From Siphonodentalium dalli (taxonomy: Eukaryota; Mollusca; Scaphopoda; Gadilida; Siphonodentaliidae), in NCBI GenBank assembly GCA_032622095.1, contig CP136064.1:216518205-216582204 (forward strand): 64,000 bases of DNA, read 5' to 3'. The position numbers and the translations under genes were made by a program. Within the stretch, counting starts at the first letter, position 1; each line of letters opens with the position of its first letter. Under the pieces are notes generated by a model, which was not told the DNA's origin, searched no databases, and worked only from the letters and a program-made list of their open reading frames with translations. This document shows positions 12,461 to 24,027 of the stretch, piece by piece.

Positions 12461-12601
12461 TCACTGTGCAATACTTTTGAAGTCAACGAAGCTCAAATAG
12501 GATGACAGCGAGCAAATTATAACAAGTAGCAACGCAAATTTGAGTTTAGAAGAAAAATGAAATAATACCACACATCTTACAGAGATGTTTTGATGTTTAA
12601 G

Positions 12602-12752
12602 CAAGCCTTGAAATAGTGTGTCTGTCATTTGCAGAATGAGGTTCTCAGAGGGTGAATTTAGTGATGCTACCCCGCATAGTGGGCTAGCATCACCAAATTC
12701 ACCCTCTGGGAACCTCATTCTGCAAATGACAGACACACTATTTCAAGGCTTG
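12602..12752. mobile_element. Family D hairpin, solo 151-bp palindrome
   Basis: The arms run from CAAGCCTTGAAATAGTGTGT through GCAGAATGAGG and GTGATGCTA, and are mirrored on the right with few mismatches. Longer family D elements (32973-33309, 42131-42560) have one such hairpin at each end. Here only one remains, as if the element collapsed by recombination between its two hairpins. Confidence 0.8.
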
Positions 12753-13907
12753 GATGTTAGCCTTTTTTGGGGTGTTGCACCATGAAACACTGGAGTTTCT
12801 GGGCCTAACTCGGTTTTGAGGATAACAATAATGGCAAACAAGTTTTGTGTTTTGTCTCATAGAAGGTAAGGGAGTACAGCTTGGATTGTTTGTTTATGGT
12901 GGCTGAATTTCACTATTATGATGATTTTTCTGATCTCTCTGTGCCATGAGCCTTTTACTAATTGACTCTAATTTTGGCAATTTTGGCCAAATCCCAAACT
13001 CATCATGAAATTAGCTGTGGTTTTATTCAAGATCAAATGAAAGTATAGAAGTAGCACATGGGGAATTAATGATGATCAGAACCATCCATTTACCCAAAGG
13101 ACCTCCTTTATTGCCATGATTCTTTTATCATGAACTAATATTTAGTTAATGTTCCCCGTGGATATGGAGCATGGTGGATTTCCAGAGCTTTTAGTACTGC
13201 GTAATATATGTGTCTAATGCGGCAGTGTGCCTGGTATGTTCGAATGCTTTGAGTGAAGAGCTGAATCTCTTTGAGAGACCAGAAGCAAAAAAGTATGATA
13301 GGATAAACTGCTTGGTAATTAAAATCCCAAGTGGTTCCTGAAAACTTTGATAGAAGAAGCTGAATGCTTGGCTATGTACGTACAGATACGTGAGCCAAGA
13401 TTGTTTGCTTGGAAGGACTTAATTTGGAAGGGACAACTTTGTGTGTACTTTTAGAGCCTGTTCAGCCTTGAGACATTTCTTTGATCATCTCAGCAGTGCA
13501 TTCTCATATTTATAGGCTTGTTCTTTGTTCTGAAATCAAGACCTCCTTGAATTCCAAGTGCCTTATTTTGTTTGAACATGGCAGCGACTAGATCATGCCA
13601 TGAATCTCTACTATGGCTAACACGTACTTTCTTCTCCCTGGGTCAAAAAAAAGGAGAAGTGGCATATTGGAAAAGGTGTCTCCCAAGTTGCCCTCTAGGC
13701 TGGTCTTTGGAACAGGGGTACCAGAGAAATCTTATTCACCACAACCATGCCCCAGGCTATCATTTTCCTAACATTGCTAGACTTGTATACAGGTCATTAA
13801 TCAAGTATATTAAAGTCAATTTTATCCATCATATTGAGTCCAAGGCGTCTGCTTGTATATTGCACTATAGTAAGTGAGTCTGAATGATTTGTAAGGAAGA
13901 CCAGATA
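12753..13907. other. Noncoding region with an M1 end fragment
   Basis: At 13587-13615 the terminal repeat of element M1 is present (TAGATCATGCCATGAATCTC and a few more bases) without a matching right end. Nothing else is identified. Confidence 0.5.
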
Positions 13908-14034
13908 CAGTAATGCCCTAAATAATCGACTCCTTAACCACAGCAGAATTATGGGTAACTTTTCAGGATTTAGTTGGAAATATGGCTTGTTGCCATTCAT
14001 TGGAAAGCTCTCACTGAGAGCTTTCCGATGAATT
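13908..14034. mobile_element. Palindrome family B, left arm and loop
   Basis: It starts at CAGTAATGCCCTAAATAATC and continues through the left stem and loop (ggaaagctctcactgagagc), then breaks off at gatgaatt. The right arm is deleted. It is preceded by TA, as expected for a TA-target element. Confidence 0.7.
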
Positions 14035-14433
14035 GACATGGTTGACATGGGACTTTGAACCCCGACATGGATATTGGGACCAATTTTCAAGCTTGATCTG
14101 AGTTGAGGGACATGTCAATATGCCATTTTGATCTATATATGTTCATTTCGTTTAGAAATGAGAATTTTACATGCTCAATGTTACCAGCAAGCACATTTGA
14201 ACACTCATATGAGTCCATGCCTCCATAGATCTGAGATATAATGTGGATATGGTGGTATATGTCTACTGCAAATGAATTCCTCAGTTAGTACACAACCTTG
14301 AAACCTAAATGCACTAAACATCAAATGACCTTACCACAATCAGAAATGTGTGTATTTTACAATGGGACATTCAGCTGACATAAATCATATTTGGCAGTGA
14401 CATTAATCTTTCCTTCTGGGCCATTGCAGAAAA

Positions 14434-16374
14434 AAACTCCCTTGGCTAATGTATGCTCGAGCACAGTGGGGTTAATATCATGTCAGGTAGGAGGATCTAA
14501 TCTGGAGGCAACATAATCTTGTGTACGTTTGGCCTTGAGGTACTTATTCAATAGCATACCTGTCCCAGAAATGCATTTGCCAAGGTTTATGTCAAGTGGT
14601 TATTTATCTGTAACACTATTGTGCTGGTGCAAAGTAATCATATTCAGTTTTATCATATTCAGTGGCATATTCATGCTATAATTGAGTTAATCTCTTTGGT
14701 GTAATGTTGAAACAACCACTAGGGCTGGACGATATTAACGAAAATAAAAACCGCGATTTTTGGAAATTAAAACCGCGGTTAACGATATAATCACGGTTTT
14801 TTAAAACATCAGATACTAGTAACTTAAACAGTTTCTCACTGTTCGCTAGAATCACATCATTGTCATTAATTTTGACAAGTTGACGTCAATAATAACATAC
14901 ACAACCTTTCAACCAGTGACAACCTCATGCTCGATCGATATTCGGAATGAAAAGTAAATTCACCGGTTAAATTCCGCTATTCGGACAATTTCTTTCAGGT
15001 GACTTGACAAATTCTGGTATATACCGATAATTAATAAAACCATTATATATCTAGTCTATGCCAAAACTAAAAGTGTTCTATACTATACATTATCCTTTTC
15101 TAACTCGGTATATTCAACTATGTTGAGCAAATACATAAGTTGTTCCCGATGACACTTGCGTCGCTTGACAAATGGAATATGGTTTACCGTCAAGACAAAT
15201 TTTAGCGAAGTCCACACACACGTAGTACATAACTTTTGAAATTCGGCCAAGCAAGGACACCATGTATTTTGGGCGGGTTTGAAGCCCTAATTCTATAATA
15301 TTGGTTTTAACCAATCGCCGTGAGTGGTTTCTTCTAGACGAGAAGGGTGCGGTATCTTCGCTCATTTACTATTTTGATTGACGGTGCATGTGCATCATTG
15401 TACTGAAGGAAGAGGCATGGCAAAACTGACATTCATATTGATCTATCACCCGATCAGTCGTCAATTCATTTGGTGAATTCTCTTGTAATAAAAAGTACGC
15501 AGGGAAGTCGGAGTGTTTGTGTAATATTGTGAGCAAAAGGGGGACTTATTCGGGGTTTTCATATCCCCCTAATTTTGTTAGTCGTCCTAAACGTTGTTTA
15601 CTATGATTAATATTGAATATTGAAAAAGTCAGGACACGGGGATTTAGTTGGAATTTAAAACTTAAATAACTCGATTTAGGCTTGAGTTAAACTATTTGTT
15701 TGTATACGCTTATGATGGTCTGGCACCCTCTAATTGCCGACGATATTACGATTATTTTAGTTTAGACGATATTACTGACGATATTGAAATATTAACCGGG
15801 TATTGACGATTAATCGGGAAACCGCCCAGCACTAACAACCACTGATTTTTTTAGTCGACCAGTCAGTAGCCACCAGTCGACTATTTTCGGCACCGATAGT
15901 ATATAGAATAAGGAAATTCCACCAATGCTTCATCAAGCAGTTTTACGGCTCAGAAAATTGGTTCATGTGACCGTGAATTACCGCAAATTATGGCTGTAAA
16001 TAATCATAAAATTTATGCCCAAAATAACATTTATTGGTGGCAATAATGGTGGGCTAGCATGTTATCTTCTTATCAAAGAAATGAGCACAATCATTTATGG
16101 ATAAAACTCAGTTTACACAATCAGCAGTGCAGGTGCACTGCACAGTTGATATTAAAATATGCACCAGAGCGTTTTGTGTTTATTTTTGCATGCGAACGCA
16201 CGTCAAAGCACCACTCATCGAGAGTAAGTACGAGTTCTGATCTTGTTGTTAAAAGAATGAAGTCATGTCAGTTGAAATGTCAACTGCTGACCAGATCCAC
16301 CACCGGCCCGGTTTCAATGTATAGACCTAGCTTGCCATAATGCAACATTGTTGGTCAATCAAATTGCCTGATGA
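14434..16374. repeat. 1941-bp tandem duplication, unit 1
   Basis: The block repeats immediately at 16375-18315 with an offset of exactly 1941 bp and almost no differences. One visible change is C to T in 'cgcacgtcaaag' versus 'cgcatgtcaaag' near 16200/18141. It contains a complete hAT-like element with its target duplication. No gene is recognised inside. Confidence 0.95.
14720..15834. mobile_element. hAT-like nonautonomous element H1 (copy in unit 1)
   Basis: The ends are TAGGGCTGGACGATATT and, inverted from the right, TAGTGCTGGGCGGTTTCC. A perfect 8-bp duplication ACAACCAC lies at 14712-14719 and 15835-15842. An 8-bp target duplication with GCTGG ends is typical of hAT elements. Subterminal GACGATATT words repeat near the right end. 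The longest internal ORF is 83 codons (- strand, 15114-15365) with no BED zinc finger or dimerisation domain, so it is nonautonomous. Confidence 0.85.
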
Positions 16375-18315
16375 AAACTCCCTTGGCTAATGTATGCTCG
16401 AGCACAGTGGGGTTAATATCATGTCAGGTAGGAGGATCTAATCTGGAGGCAACATAATCTTGTGTACGTTTGGCCTTGAGGTACTTATTCAATAGCATAC
16501 CTGTCCCAGAAATGCATTTGCCAAGGTTTATGTCAAGTGGTTATTTATCTGTAACACTATTGTGCTGGTGCAAAGTAATCATATTCAGTTTTATCATATT
16601 CAGTGGCATATTCATGCTATAATTGAGTTAATCTCTTTGGTGTAATGTTGAAACAACCACTAGGGCTGGACGATATTAACGAAAATAAAAACCGCGATTT
16701 TTGGAAATTAAAACCGCGGTTAACGATATAATCACGGTTTTTTAAAACATCAGATACTAGTAACTTAAACAGTTTCTCACTGTTCGCTAGAATCACATCA
16801 TTGTCATTAATTTTGACAAGTTGACGTCAATAATAACATACACAACCTTTCAACCAGTGACAACCTCATGCTCGATCGATATTCGGAATGAAAAGTAAAT
16901 TCACCGGTTAAATTCCGCTATTCGGACAATTTCTTTCAGGTGACTTGACAAATTCTGGTATATACCGATAATTAATAAAACCATTATATATCTAGTCTAT
17001 GCCAAAACTAAAAGTGTTCTATACTATACATTATCCTTTTCTAACTCGGTATATTCAACTATGTTGAGCAAATACATAAGTTGTTCCCGATGACACTTGC
17101 GTCGCTTGACAAATGGAATATGGTTTACCGTCAAGACAAATTTTAGCGAAGTCCACACACACGTAGTACATAACTTTTGAAATTCGGCCAAGCAAGGACA
17201 CCATGTATTTTGGGCGGGTTTGAAGCCCTAATTCTATAATATTGGTTTTAACCAATCGCCGTGAGTGGTTTCTTCTAGACGAGAAGGGTGCGGTATCTTC
17301 GCTCATTTACTATTTTGATTGACGGTGCATGTGCATCATTGTACTGAAGGAAGAGGCATGGCAAAACTGACATTCATATTGATCTATCACCCGATCAGTC
17401 GTCAATTCATTTGGTGAATTCTCTTGTAATAAAAAGTACGCAGGGAAGTCGGAGTGTTTGTGTAATATTGTGAGCAAAAGGGGGACTTATTCGGGGTTTT
17501 CATATCCCCCTAATTTTGTTAGTCGTCCTAAACGTTGTTTACTATGATTAATATTGAATATTGAAAAAGTCAGGACACGGGGATTTAGTTGGAATTTAAA
17601 ACTTAAATAACTCGATTTAGGCTTGAGTTAAACTATTTGTTTGTATACGCTTATGATGGTCTGGCACCCTCTAATTGCCGACGATATTACGATTATTTTA
17701 GTTTAGACGATATTACTGACGATATTGAAATATTAACCGGGTATTGACGATTAATCGGGAAACCGCCCAGCACTAACAACCACTGATTTTTTTAGTCGAC
17801 CAGTCAGTAGCCACCAGTCGACTATTTTCGGCACCGATAGTATATAGAATAAGGAAATTCCACCAATGCTTCATCAAGCAGTTTTACGGCTCAGAAAATT
17901 GGTTCATGTGACCGTGAATTACCGCAAATTATGGCTGTAAATAATCATAAAATTTATGCCCAAAATAACATTTATTGGTGGCAATAATGGTGGGCTAGCA
18001 TGTTATCTTCTTATCAAAGAAATGAGCACAATCATTTATGGATAAAACTCAGTTTACACAATCAGCAGTGCAGGTGCACTGCACAGTTGATATTAAAATA
18101 TGCACCAGAGCGTTTTGTGTTTATTTTTGCATGCGAACGCATGTCAAAGCACCACTCATCGAGAGTAAGTACGAGTTCTGATCTTGTTGTTAAAAGAATG
18201 AAGTCATGTCAGTTGAAATGTCAACTGCTGACCAGATCCACCACCGGCCCGGTTTCAATGTATAGACCTAGCTTGCCATAATGCAACATTGTTGGTCAAT
18301 CAAATTGCCTGATGA
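16375..18315. repeat. 1941-bp tandem duplication, unit 2
   Basis: A near-identical second copy of 14434-16374, starting again at AAAACTCCCTTGGC and ending at the gcctgatgaa junction. The very high identity implies a recent event, or an assembly duplication. Confidence 0.95.
16661..17775. mobile_element. hAT-like nonautonomous element H1 (copy in unit 2)
   Basis: Identical in structure to the copy at 14720-15834, and it carries the same 8-bp duplication ACAACCAC (16653-16660, 17776-17783). Sharing the flanking target site shows it was copied by segmental duplication, not by a second transposition. Confidence 0.85.
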
Positions 18316-19056
18316 ATGCTCAACATTTTCCAGAAAATTACCACGATATTGCGAAGTCTAGCATATCAGCAGCCATTTGAATATACTGCCCGCAGCAATT
18401 GCCTGTGATTTATCTGCAAGGGCGGAGCTAATTCTGTCCAAATAGTTCATTCAGTTGTGATTAATTATTACTGGGTAAACTTGTACTGGTAGCTTCTTGG
18501 GGAAATATGGCGATTTGTTGATGCCAAACTTTGTAGTCCACATGGACTAGTTGGTTAGTCTTTTGAACACTACTTTGGTGCTCTGTTGTGTAGCATACAT
18601 AATTAATTTTAAAAGCAGGACACTTGAATACTACAGGCATATTAATTAAGACAGCTGAGTGCTCATGCTGTCTTATTCTACAACAAAGTATTAATTTATT
18701 CATTCATGCTCTGAATATTCATGTTACTCAATAACTCTTCACCTCAAAATTATTGTATTTAACTCAACCTCCAAGCAACACAAACGATTGTTTACCTATT
18801 ATGTTCTGACCTGATAACCTCCAATCCATAGCTTCAGTCCTGTATTAAAAACATCTTTCATCATAGTCGTAAGATAAACAATGGAGTTTTTTCTTATGAG
18901 CGGCTGAGCTCTTCAGATGTTGTGAGATGTATAGTTATCTCATCGCAGTGTTGATATAAGAATATCCTGGATAACTTTCCTTTATAGCTTTAAGGTGGGG
19001 CTCACCTCATAGATTCTGGGAATCATGGTAAATAAATTTTTGCTGTTGGCATTTAT
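18316..19056. other. Noncoding region
   Basis: No coding exon or repeat family is recognised. Confidence 0.4.
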
Positions 19057-19060
19057 TTAA

Positions 19061-19139
19061 CCCTTTCATGACTGGAGCTTCCTGAAATTTTGAGAAAACC
19101 CTGTGCCAATGCATTCTCTTATAAGTTATATATGCGAGT
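19061..19139. mobile_element. TTAA MITE family ii, 5' fragment
   Basis: TTAA (19057-19060) and CCCTTTCATGACTGGAGCTT begin the element. It runs into the first hairpin arm and stops at tatgcgagt, where a hAT-like fragment begins. The rest of the MITE is not found on the far side. Confidence 0.7.
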
Positions 19140-19940
19140 TAGTCCCCTGCGAACCGGTCGAGGTTCGGTTCGATTCGAAACCGCCGTGATGATTCAGTCC
19201 GGTTTGAAACCTTAGACGGGATTCGTTTATATCGAACCTTTTCGTTAGTCCCGCAAAATGAGTAAGTTTTGCGTACTAGGAATTGTTTATTGATTATATA
19301 TATTATACTAATTGGTTTACACACAACCGTGTGATAATATGATTTTATGTTTACATTGGAAATAATTAATTTTATCATTACTCGGGTGGGGTCATTGGGT
19401 GATATTTAGTTGAAGAGGTCTTTTGGCATAATCACTTTATTCCGTTCCTGCTAAACACTCCGGTCGGACATGACAAATTTGGGATAATTAATTAGTAAAA
19501 CTATAACATTTCTGGTGTTCTATCTCAGTCTGTCGTCAAAGTATGTTTTATTCCCCATATAATTTTACTAATAGACATAATTATACCTAACTAACGAGAC
19601 AACAAGTTATGATTATTGACGAATACATAAATACAGAACGAACAAGCTTTTTTGAATTCCGTAAACTGCATGGCTGAAATTGGTATTTCCGGGCAGCACT
19701 TCTGTGTCTACAATTGGATTCAACCAATCACAGCGAGGAGAGGGTGTGGTCATTGTTTATCAGCACAAATGATTGACATGATTATGTTATCCGATGTGCT
19801 TCGTCTTGTGACTGTGTGAAACTCTTTGATCTTTGTCGTGTGTTGTCGCAGAGTTATAGATTACCGTCGAGTGCTTTGATGTCTTGCTACAATTTAGCTG
19901 TCTGTTAATAGTTACCGAGTGTGGTCATTACAATAATAAT
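19140..19940 (-). mobile_element. hAT-like element H2, truncated inverted copy
   Basis: From TAGTCCCCTGCGAACC inward the sequence matches the inverse of the right end of the complete H2 element at 25370-27437. Shared words include CGAGGTTCGGTTCG, CGCCGTGATGATTC and the inner region with caaccaatcaca and agagggtgtggtc. The opposite terminus is missing and no 8-bp duplication is found. The end coordinate is approximate. Confidence 0.7.
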
Positions 19941-20207
19941 ATGCTGTACAGGTTCTTAATTTATTTATAAGAGAAAATCCCCCCCCCCCCCTCCGCACAG
20001 TGCTTATTTGGGACCCTACGTGTAGTGTATTACCTTTCCGATAAAAAATCGTACGTCACTTGCAAAAAAACAGAAAAGATCAGAACACAAAATGCGTAGA
20101 TTTGAAACCAAAGTCGCGGACGAATAAACAGACTACCAATCTCCAATATAAAATAATTCTTTATTATGTAATTATCTTATAGTGTAGATGGGCAATACTT
20201 AACCATT

Positions 20208-20377
20208 TAATTATGGGGTAATTTTTCAGGATTTAGTTGGAAATATGGCTTGTTGCCATTCATCGGAAAGCTCTCACTGCTTTCCGATGAATGGCAACAA
20301 GCCATATTTCCGACTAAATCCTGAAAAATTACCCATTATTCAGCTGTGGTTAAGGAGTTATTTAAGGCATTACTGTA
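20208..20377. mobile_element. Palindrome family B copy
   Basis: Both stems are present around the loop gctctcactgctttccg, and the right end reaches GGCATTACTGTA. The left terminus is cut at aattatgggg. It lies about 590 bp upstream of the TSC22 internal exon. Confidence 0.75.
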
Positions 20378-20962
20378 CATTGAATTAAAGGTGAATTGAT
20401 CCCCTTCTTGAGTCATTTCTATTATGCATGTTTCTCTTGTATTTTATTTATTATGAAATATGCACCCAATTTGGTTTTAGTTTCCCATTGGTTCTGTCAT
20501 TTTCATAAAATTTGAAAGATTACATAATTCTGATTTCTCTGCCACAACAGCATTTAAACATTAACCAGAAAGTTCTGCATGTGAACCAAGAGTGAATTTT
20601 GTTGTAGATGCCAGTAGACACACTAATTTATTTGCCCAAAAGTCAAACATTGTTGTAACTGTACCACCTTAATGGGGAACAGTTGGTGCACAGAAGCAGG
20701 GAAGGAGTATTTATCAACACAAAAACCTGTTGTCTATAAATCTGACAATGTGGAGGATGTGAGGTTTAATAGCCATGCATGATACAACAGGCATGGAAAC
20801 CATGCTGCGCCACATGTCTGGCCCAAAATAGCTGACTCTTCTGTGCTGACTGCTGTTATCCAACATAAATCATGACATAAAATTGTTGGTTTGTGCAGGT
20901 TGAGGCCAGTATCTTTTATGTTTGTGCATGTTGAAGCTAACTTCCTGTTTGTCTATTTTCAG

Positions 20963-21008
20963 TGGTTCGAGTACAGTGGCGATAGACAACAAGATAGAAC
21001 AGGCTATG
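20963..21008 (+). CDS. TSC22D: TSC22-domain family protein, internal exon
   Basis: After a pyrimidine-rich acceptor (tctattttcag) the exon contributes the last base of a split codon. It then reads GSSTVAIDNKIEQAM and ends at a GTAGGT donor. VAIDNKIEQAM is the conserved start of the TSC22 domain shared by TSC22D1-4/GILZ and insect bunched. It joins in frame (phase 0) to the exon at 33432, which opens with DLVKSHL. TSC22 proteins are small leucine-zipper regulators that dimerise and influence growth and stress pathways. The N-terminal exon(s) are not visible in the 20.9 kb upstream. Which paralogue it is cannot be told. Confidence 0.93.
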
Positions 21009-21050
21009 GTAGGTGTTATTAGTATGATCGCTGCATTCTTCTTGAGTTAA

Positions 21051-21443
21051 CCCTTTACCCAACAAACCGGCCAAAACCGGCCAAATAAAGCTTCAACAGC
21101 CTAAAATATCTTCGGTCTGTCTCAATAGAACCATACAAATATGGGTATCATTGGAACCGGCTCCTTGACCACATTGTGATAGTTACAGTTATGCCCTGTG
21201 CCAATGCATTCTCTTATATATGCGAGTCGACCATAGGTCGCCTCGCATATATAAGAGAATGCATTGGCCTAAAAAAAATCTTTTTTTTAACACTTTTTAA
21301 CATTTTTTCTTACATTCTTTAACAATTTTATAATTTTTAATGTGTTAAGCCAATGCATTCTCTTATATATGCGAGGCGACCTATGGTCGACTCGCATATA
21401 TAAGAGAATGCATTGGCACAGGGCCCTTCTGTTGGGTAAAGGG
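21051..21443 (-). mobile_element. TTAA double-hairpin MITE, family i, copy 2 (inverted)
   Basis: Flanked by TTAA (21047-21050, 21444-21447) with the terminal repeat CCCTTTACCCAACA. It carries both hairpins and the AT-rich spacer, and lies in the opposite orientation to the copies at 9205 and 58106. It sits immediately downstream of the TSC22 donor site. Confidence 0.88.
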
Positions 21444-21757
21444 TTAATACTATCATCTGCTCATATCACTGGTATGGATTTGTCATAGCATGATGCAACT
21501 GGGCGGAGAATACATGGAATGAAGGAATTAGCTTTTGTACTTGATTGACCCTGAAATAGTTTGAAGTTCATGACTTGAGATTTGAATAATAAAACTGACC
21601 CTGAAATAGTTTGTAGTTCATGACTTGAGATTTTAATATGTTTATTTAGGCTTCAGTGTACAGAGGTTAAACATATGTTCAGAGCAATAAACATCAACAT
21701 TAGATAGCAACAACACATATGTCCTTGCTATACCAATGTTTTTTTTATCCTGTCCAT

Positions 21758-21879
21758 GACCCTTTCATGAGGTTCATGACAGGAGCTGCACTGGTGCAGC
21801 ATTAAAGATCCTGTGCCAGTGCATTCTCTTATATATGTGAGTCTCCCATAGGGAGCCTCGCATATATAAGAGAATGCAC
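21758..21879. mobile_element. TTAA MITE family ii, 5' half
   Basis: CCCTTTCATGAGGTTCATGA, the block with tgcagcattaaagatcctgtg, and one full hairpin with loop TCTCCCATAGGGAGC are present. The second hairpin and right end are missing. Confidence 0.7.
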
Positions 21880-22053
21880 CAAGATTCAATTATAAACTGA
21901 AGTTATACTGCAGGTGTAGAGCATGCAATTTATACAGACCCCAGGCTTTTACCCGAGGACAAATTTCTTCTGGGCTAGACAATTTTTTAGCCTTGGAAAA
22001 TTTCTGCTAATTAACATAGCTGTGCTATAAGTTTGAATTGTTCCGTGAAATAT

Positions 22054-22202
22054 AATAAATAGAGCCTATCTTGTCATTGACTATGCAGGTATAGTGCCCA
22101 GTGAAGTAGGTACACAGTTCACTCTGTTTAGTGTCATGAACTATACCCACCACACTGAACATTATACCTGCATAGTTAACTCCAAGCCATGCTCTATTTA
22201 TT
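22054..22202. repeat. Imperfect inverted repeat, 149 bp
   Basis: The outer arms AATAAATAGAGC and their inverse, and the inner arms ACTATGCAGGTATA and their inverse, form a discontinuous hairpin. It looks like a small foldback MITE. A family-ii element starts at the TTAA on its right edge. Confidence 0.6.
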
Positions 22203-22204
22203 AA

Positions 22205-22439
22205 CCCTTCCAGGACTAACTTTCTGAAATTTTGCGAAAACCCTGTGCCAATGCATTCTCTTATATATGCGAGCCTCGCATATATAAAAGAATACATTGG
22301 CCTAAAAATATTTACCTTAAGCCAGTGCATTCTCTCTTACATATGCGAGACTCCATATGGGAGACTTGCATATATATAAGAGAATACACTGGCACATGAT
22401 CTATAATGCTGCACCAGCACAGCTCCTGTCATGAAAGGG
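22205..22439. mobile_element. TTAA double-hairpin MITE, family ii
   Basis: TTAA lies at 22201-22204 and 22440-22443. The right end TCATGAAAGGG is canonical. The first hairpin has lost its loop (GCGAG joined directly to CCTCGC). The second keeps the loop. Confidence 0.8.
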
Positions 22440-22906
22440 TTAATTATCAGGCTGGAGGAAGATTTCTTCTCTCTGAAGTGTATCGCTTCTCCCTAATTTC
22501 ATATATCTGAGAAGAAGTGACTTCTCGCTGTTTGTCCAATATGCCTACATCCAATCAGAAAAGTGACTAAACGAATTTAGCGAGTGCAATTTAGTGGGTG
22601 TTTTCTGATTGTAAGAGGCCTAATAGTACTCAACGAAACATAAAAGACTGATGTTGGGAGTGTTTATTACACTTTAGAGTTGATTACTTCTCCCCGATAA
22701 CAGTCCACTTCTCCTCAATAGATGTGTAGGGAGAAGTGACTTCTTTCAATTTGAATCCTCTAAATTGGTCCCTGTCTATAGGAGAGCACAATAAAATCAT
22801 GTACCGCAGAGTCAAGAGGCAATTTTGTAATCACTGCACCATTTTAGCTCTAACTGATTTCCTGTTGGGCAGGTGTACTCATATAGCAATCGGCATGACA
22901 GAGCCA
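22440..22906. other. Intron sequence with repeated AGAAGTGACTTCT words
   Basis: The palindromic word AGAAGTGACTTCT occurs twice (near 22513 and 22735) along with cttctcccc/ggagaag words, which suggests a decayed inverted-repeat element. No gene. Confidence 0.35.
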
Positions 22907-23119
22907 TAGTAATGCCCTAAATAATTGACTCCTTAACCACAGCAGAATTATGGGTAACTTTTCAGGATTTAGTCGGAAATATGGCTTGTTGCCATTCATC
23001 GAAAAACTCACCAAGAGCTTTCCGATGAATGGCAACAAGCCATATTTCCGAATAAATCCTGAAAAGTGACCCATAATTCTGCTGAGGTTAAGGAGTCGAT
23101 TATTTAGGGCATTACTGTA
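22907..23119. mobile_element. Palindrome family B, full-length copy
   Basis: A near-perfect 213-bp palindrome running from TAGTAATGCCCTAAATAATT to its inverse GGGCATTACTGTA. The stem includes GGATTTAGTCGGAAATATGG and its complement. It lies within the TSC22 intron. Confidence 0.85.
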
Positions 23120-23573
23120 TAGCGATTGGAAGTTAAGCCTATGGCACCATAGAATCATTAGGGATGACACTCAATTGATCCAAGGCATTGATTTCTCGTC
23201 ATGAGTGCGAGGACGAATGAGAACTGAATGCACTCACACTGCGCAGAAGCACAATGCCACCAACTTTAATTAATAATCCATCTTGACTGCTGTTTTCTGT
23301 GCCTCTTCTTGCAAGGAAACATGCTGTGATGAAACTGTCGTTTACGTCACGTACTTAACCTTATTGGGGCCACAGAAGACTGTTTGCTAATCAGCAATTT
23401 TACTTTCAATGAATTTTGCTTAAAATGCATTATTTTTGTGTGAACAGTGAATAATGCAAATTCGATCATGCTGGTAGTTTGATTTGTTTTGTGGAGTTGA
23501 TCATCATTTTAGCCTCAAGGCAGTAGCATGATATCTGTTTTATAGGAAACCAGCACCTGCCAAATCAGGTTAA

Positions 23574-23760
23574 CCTTTCTATACTAAACGGATTCTCCCA
23601 TTCATTTATAAAAGTATAGATTGGAATGGTCTATTATATATTTGGAGGGGTGTTCAAGTAATTAAAGCAGACGAAAAACAGATACAACAATCTGAGCAGA
23701 ATGTTTCATATTCATTGGTTGGAAATATTCAGATAATATAAAGTTCAACAAACGTTCAGG
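23574..23760. mobile_element. TTAA MITE family iii, partial
   Basis: Begins TTAA then CCTTTCTATACTAAACGGAT, with the family words TTGGAATGGTCTATTATA and GGAGGGGTGTTCA. The right end is missing after aacaaacgttcag. Confidence 0.65.
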
Positions 23761-23877
23761 GCTTGACTAGCCTTGAATTTCAATGATATGTGTCCTGTTC
23801 AGTAAACACTTAATTGAAGATCTTGGAAAAAAAACATGAAATTTCCTAGAAATAGCCTTGAATTTAAATCTAAAGGG

Positions 23878-23970
23878 CCCTTGGTTGCTCAGTTGGTAAG
23901 GTACATGATGTGTTGGGCCATGATAAGCTGTTCTGGCTGTCAGTTGCATCTCTAGGTTTTGATGTTTCCA
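23878..23970 (+). repeat. Possible tRNA-like SINE remnant
   Basis: GGTTGCTCAGTTGGTAAGGT resembles a tRNA box A. About 60 bp later a degenerate box-B-like word (aggttttgatgtttcc) follows. No full cloverleaf. Confidence 0.3.
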
Positions 23971-24027
23971 CATGTAGTAGAGCATTTTCCAGGTGAAATT
24001 AACTCACTGCGCTGTATATCCTCTACT

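Noticed and set aside
15114-15365. 83-codon ORF repeated identically at 17055-17306
   Set aside because: The identity comes from the 1941-bp duplication. The ORF lies inside a nonautonomous hAT-like element and shows no domain.
14434-18315. LTR retrotransposon with the two 1941-bp units as LTRs
   Set aside because: The units are directly adjacent with no internal coding region, primer-binding site or polypurine tract, and they contain a hAT-like insertion with its own duplication.
1-20962. First exon of the TSC22 gene within the upstream 20.9 kb
   Set aside because: No ORF with a plausible N-terminal isoform sequence and GT donor in the right phase could be recognised, so I leave it unassigned.
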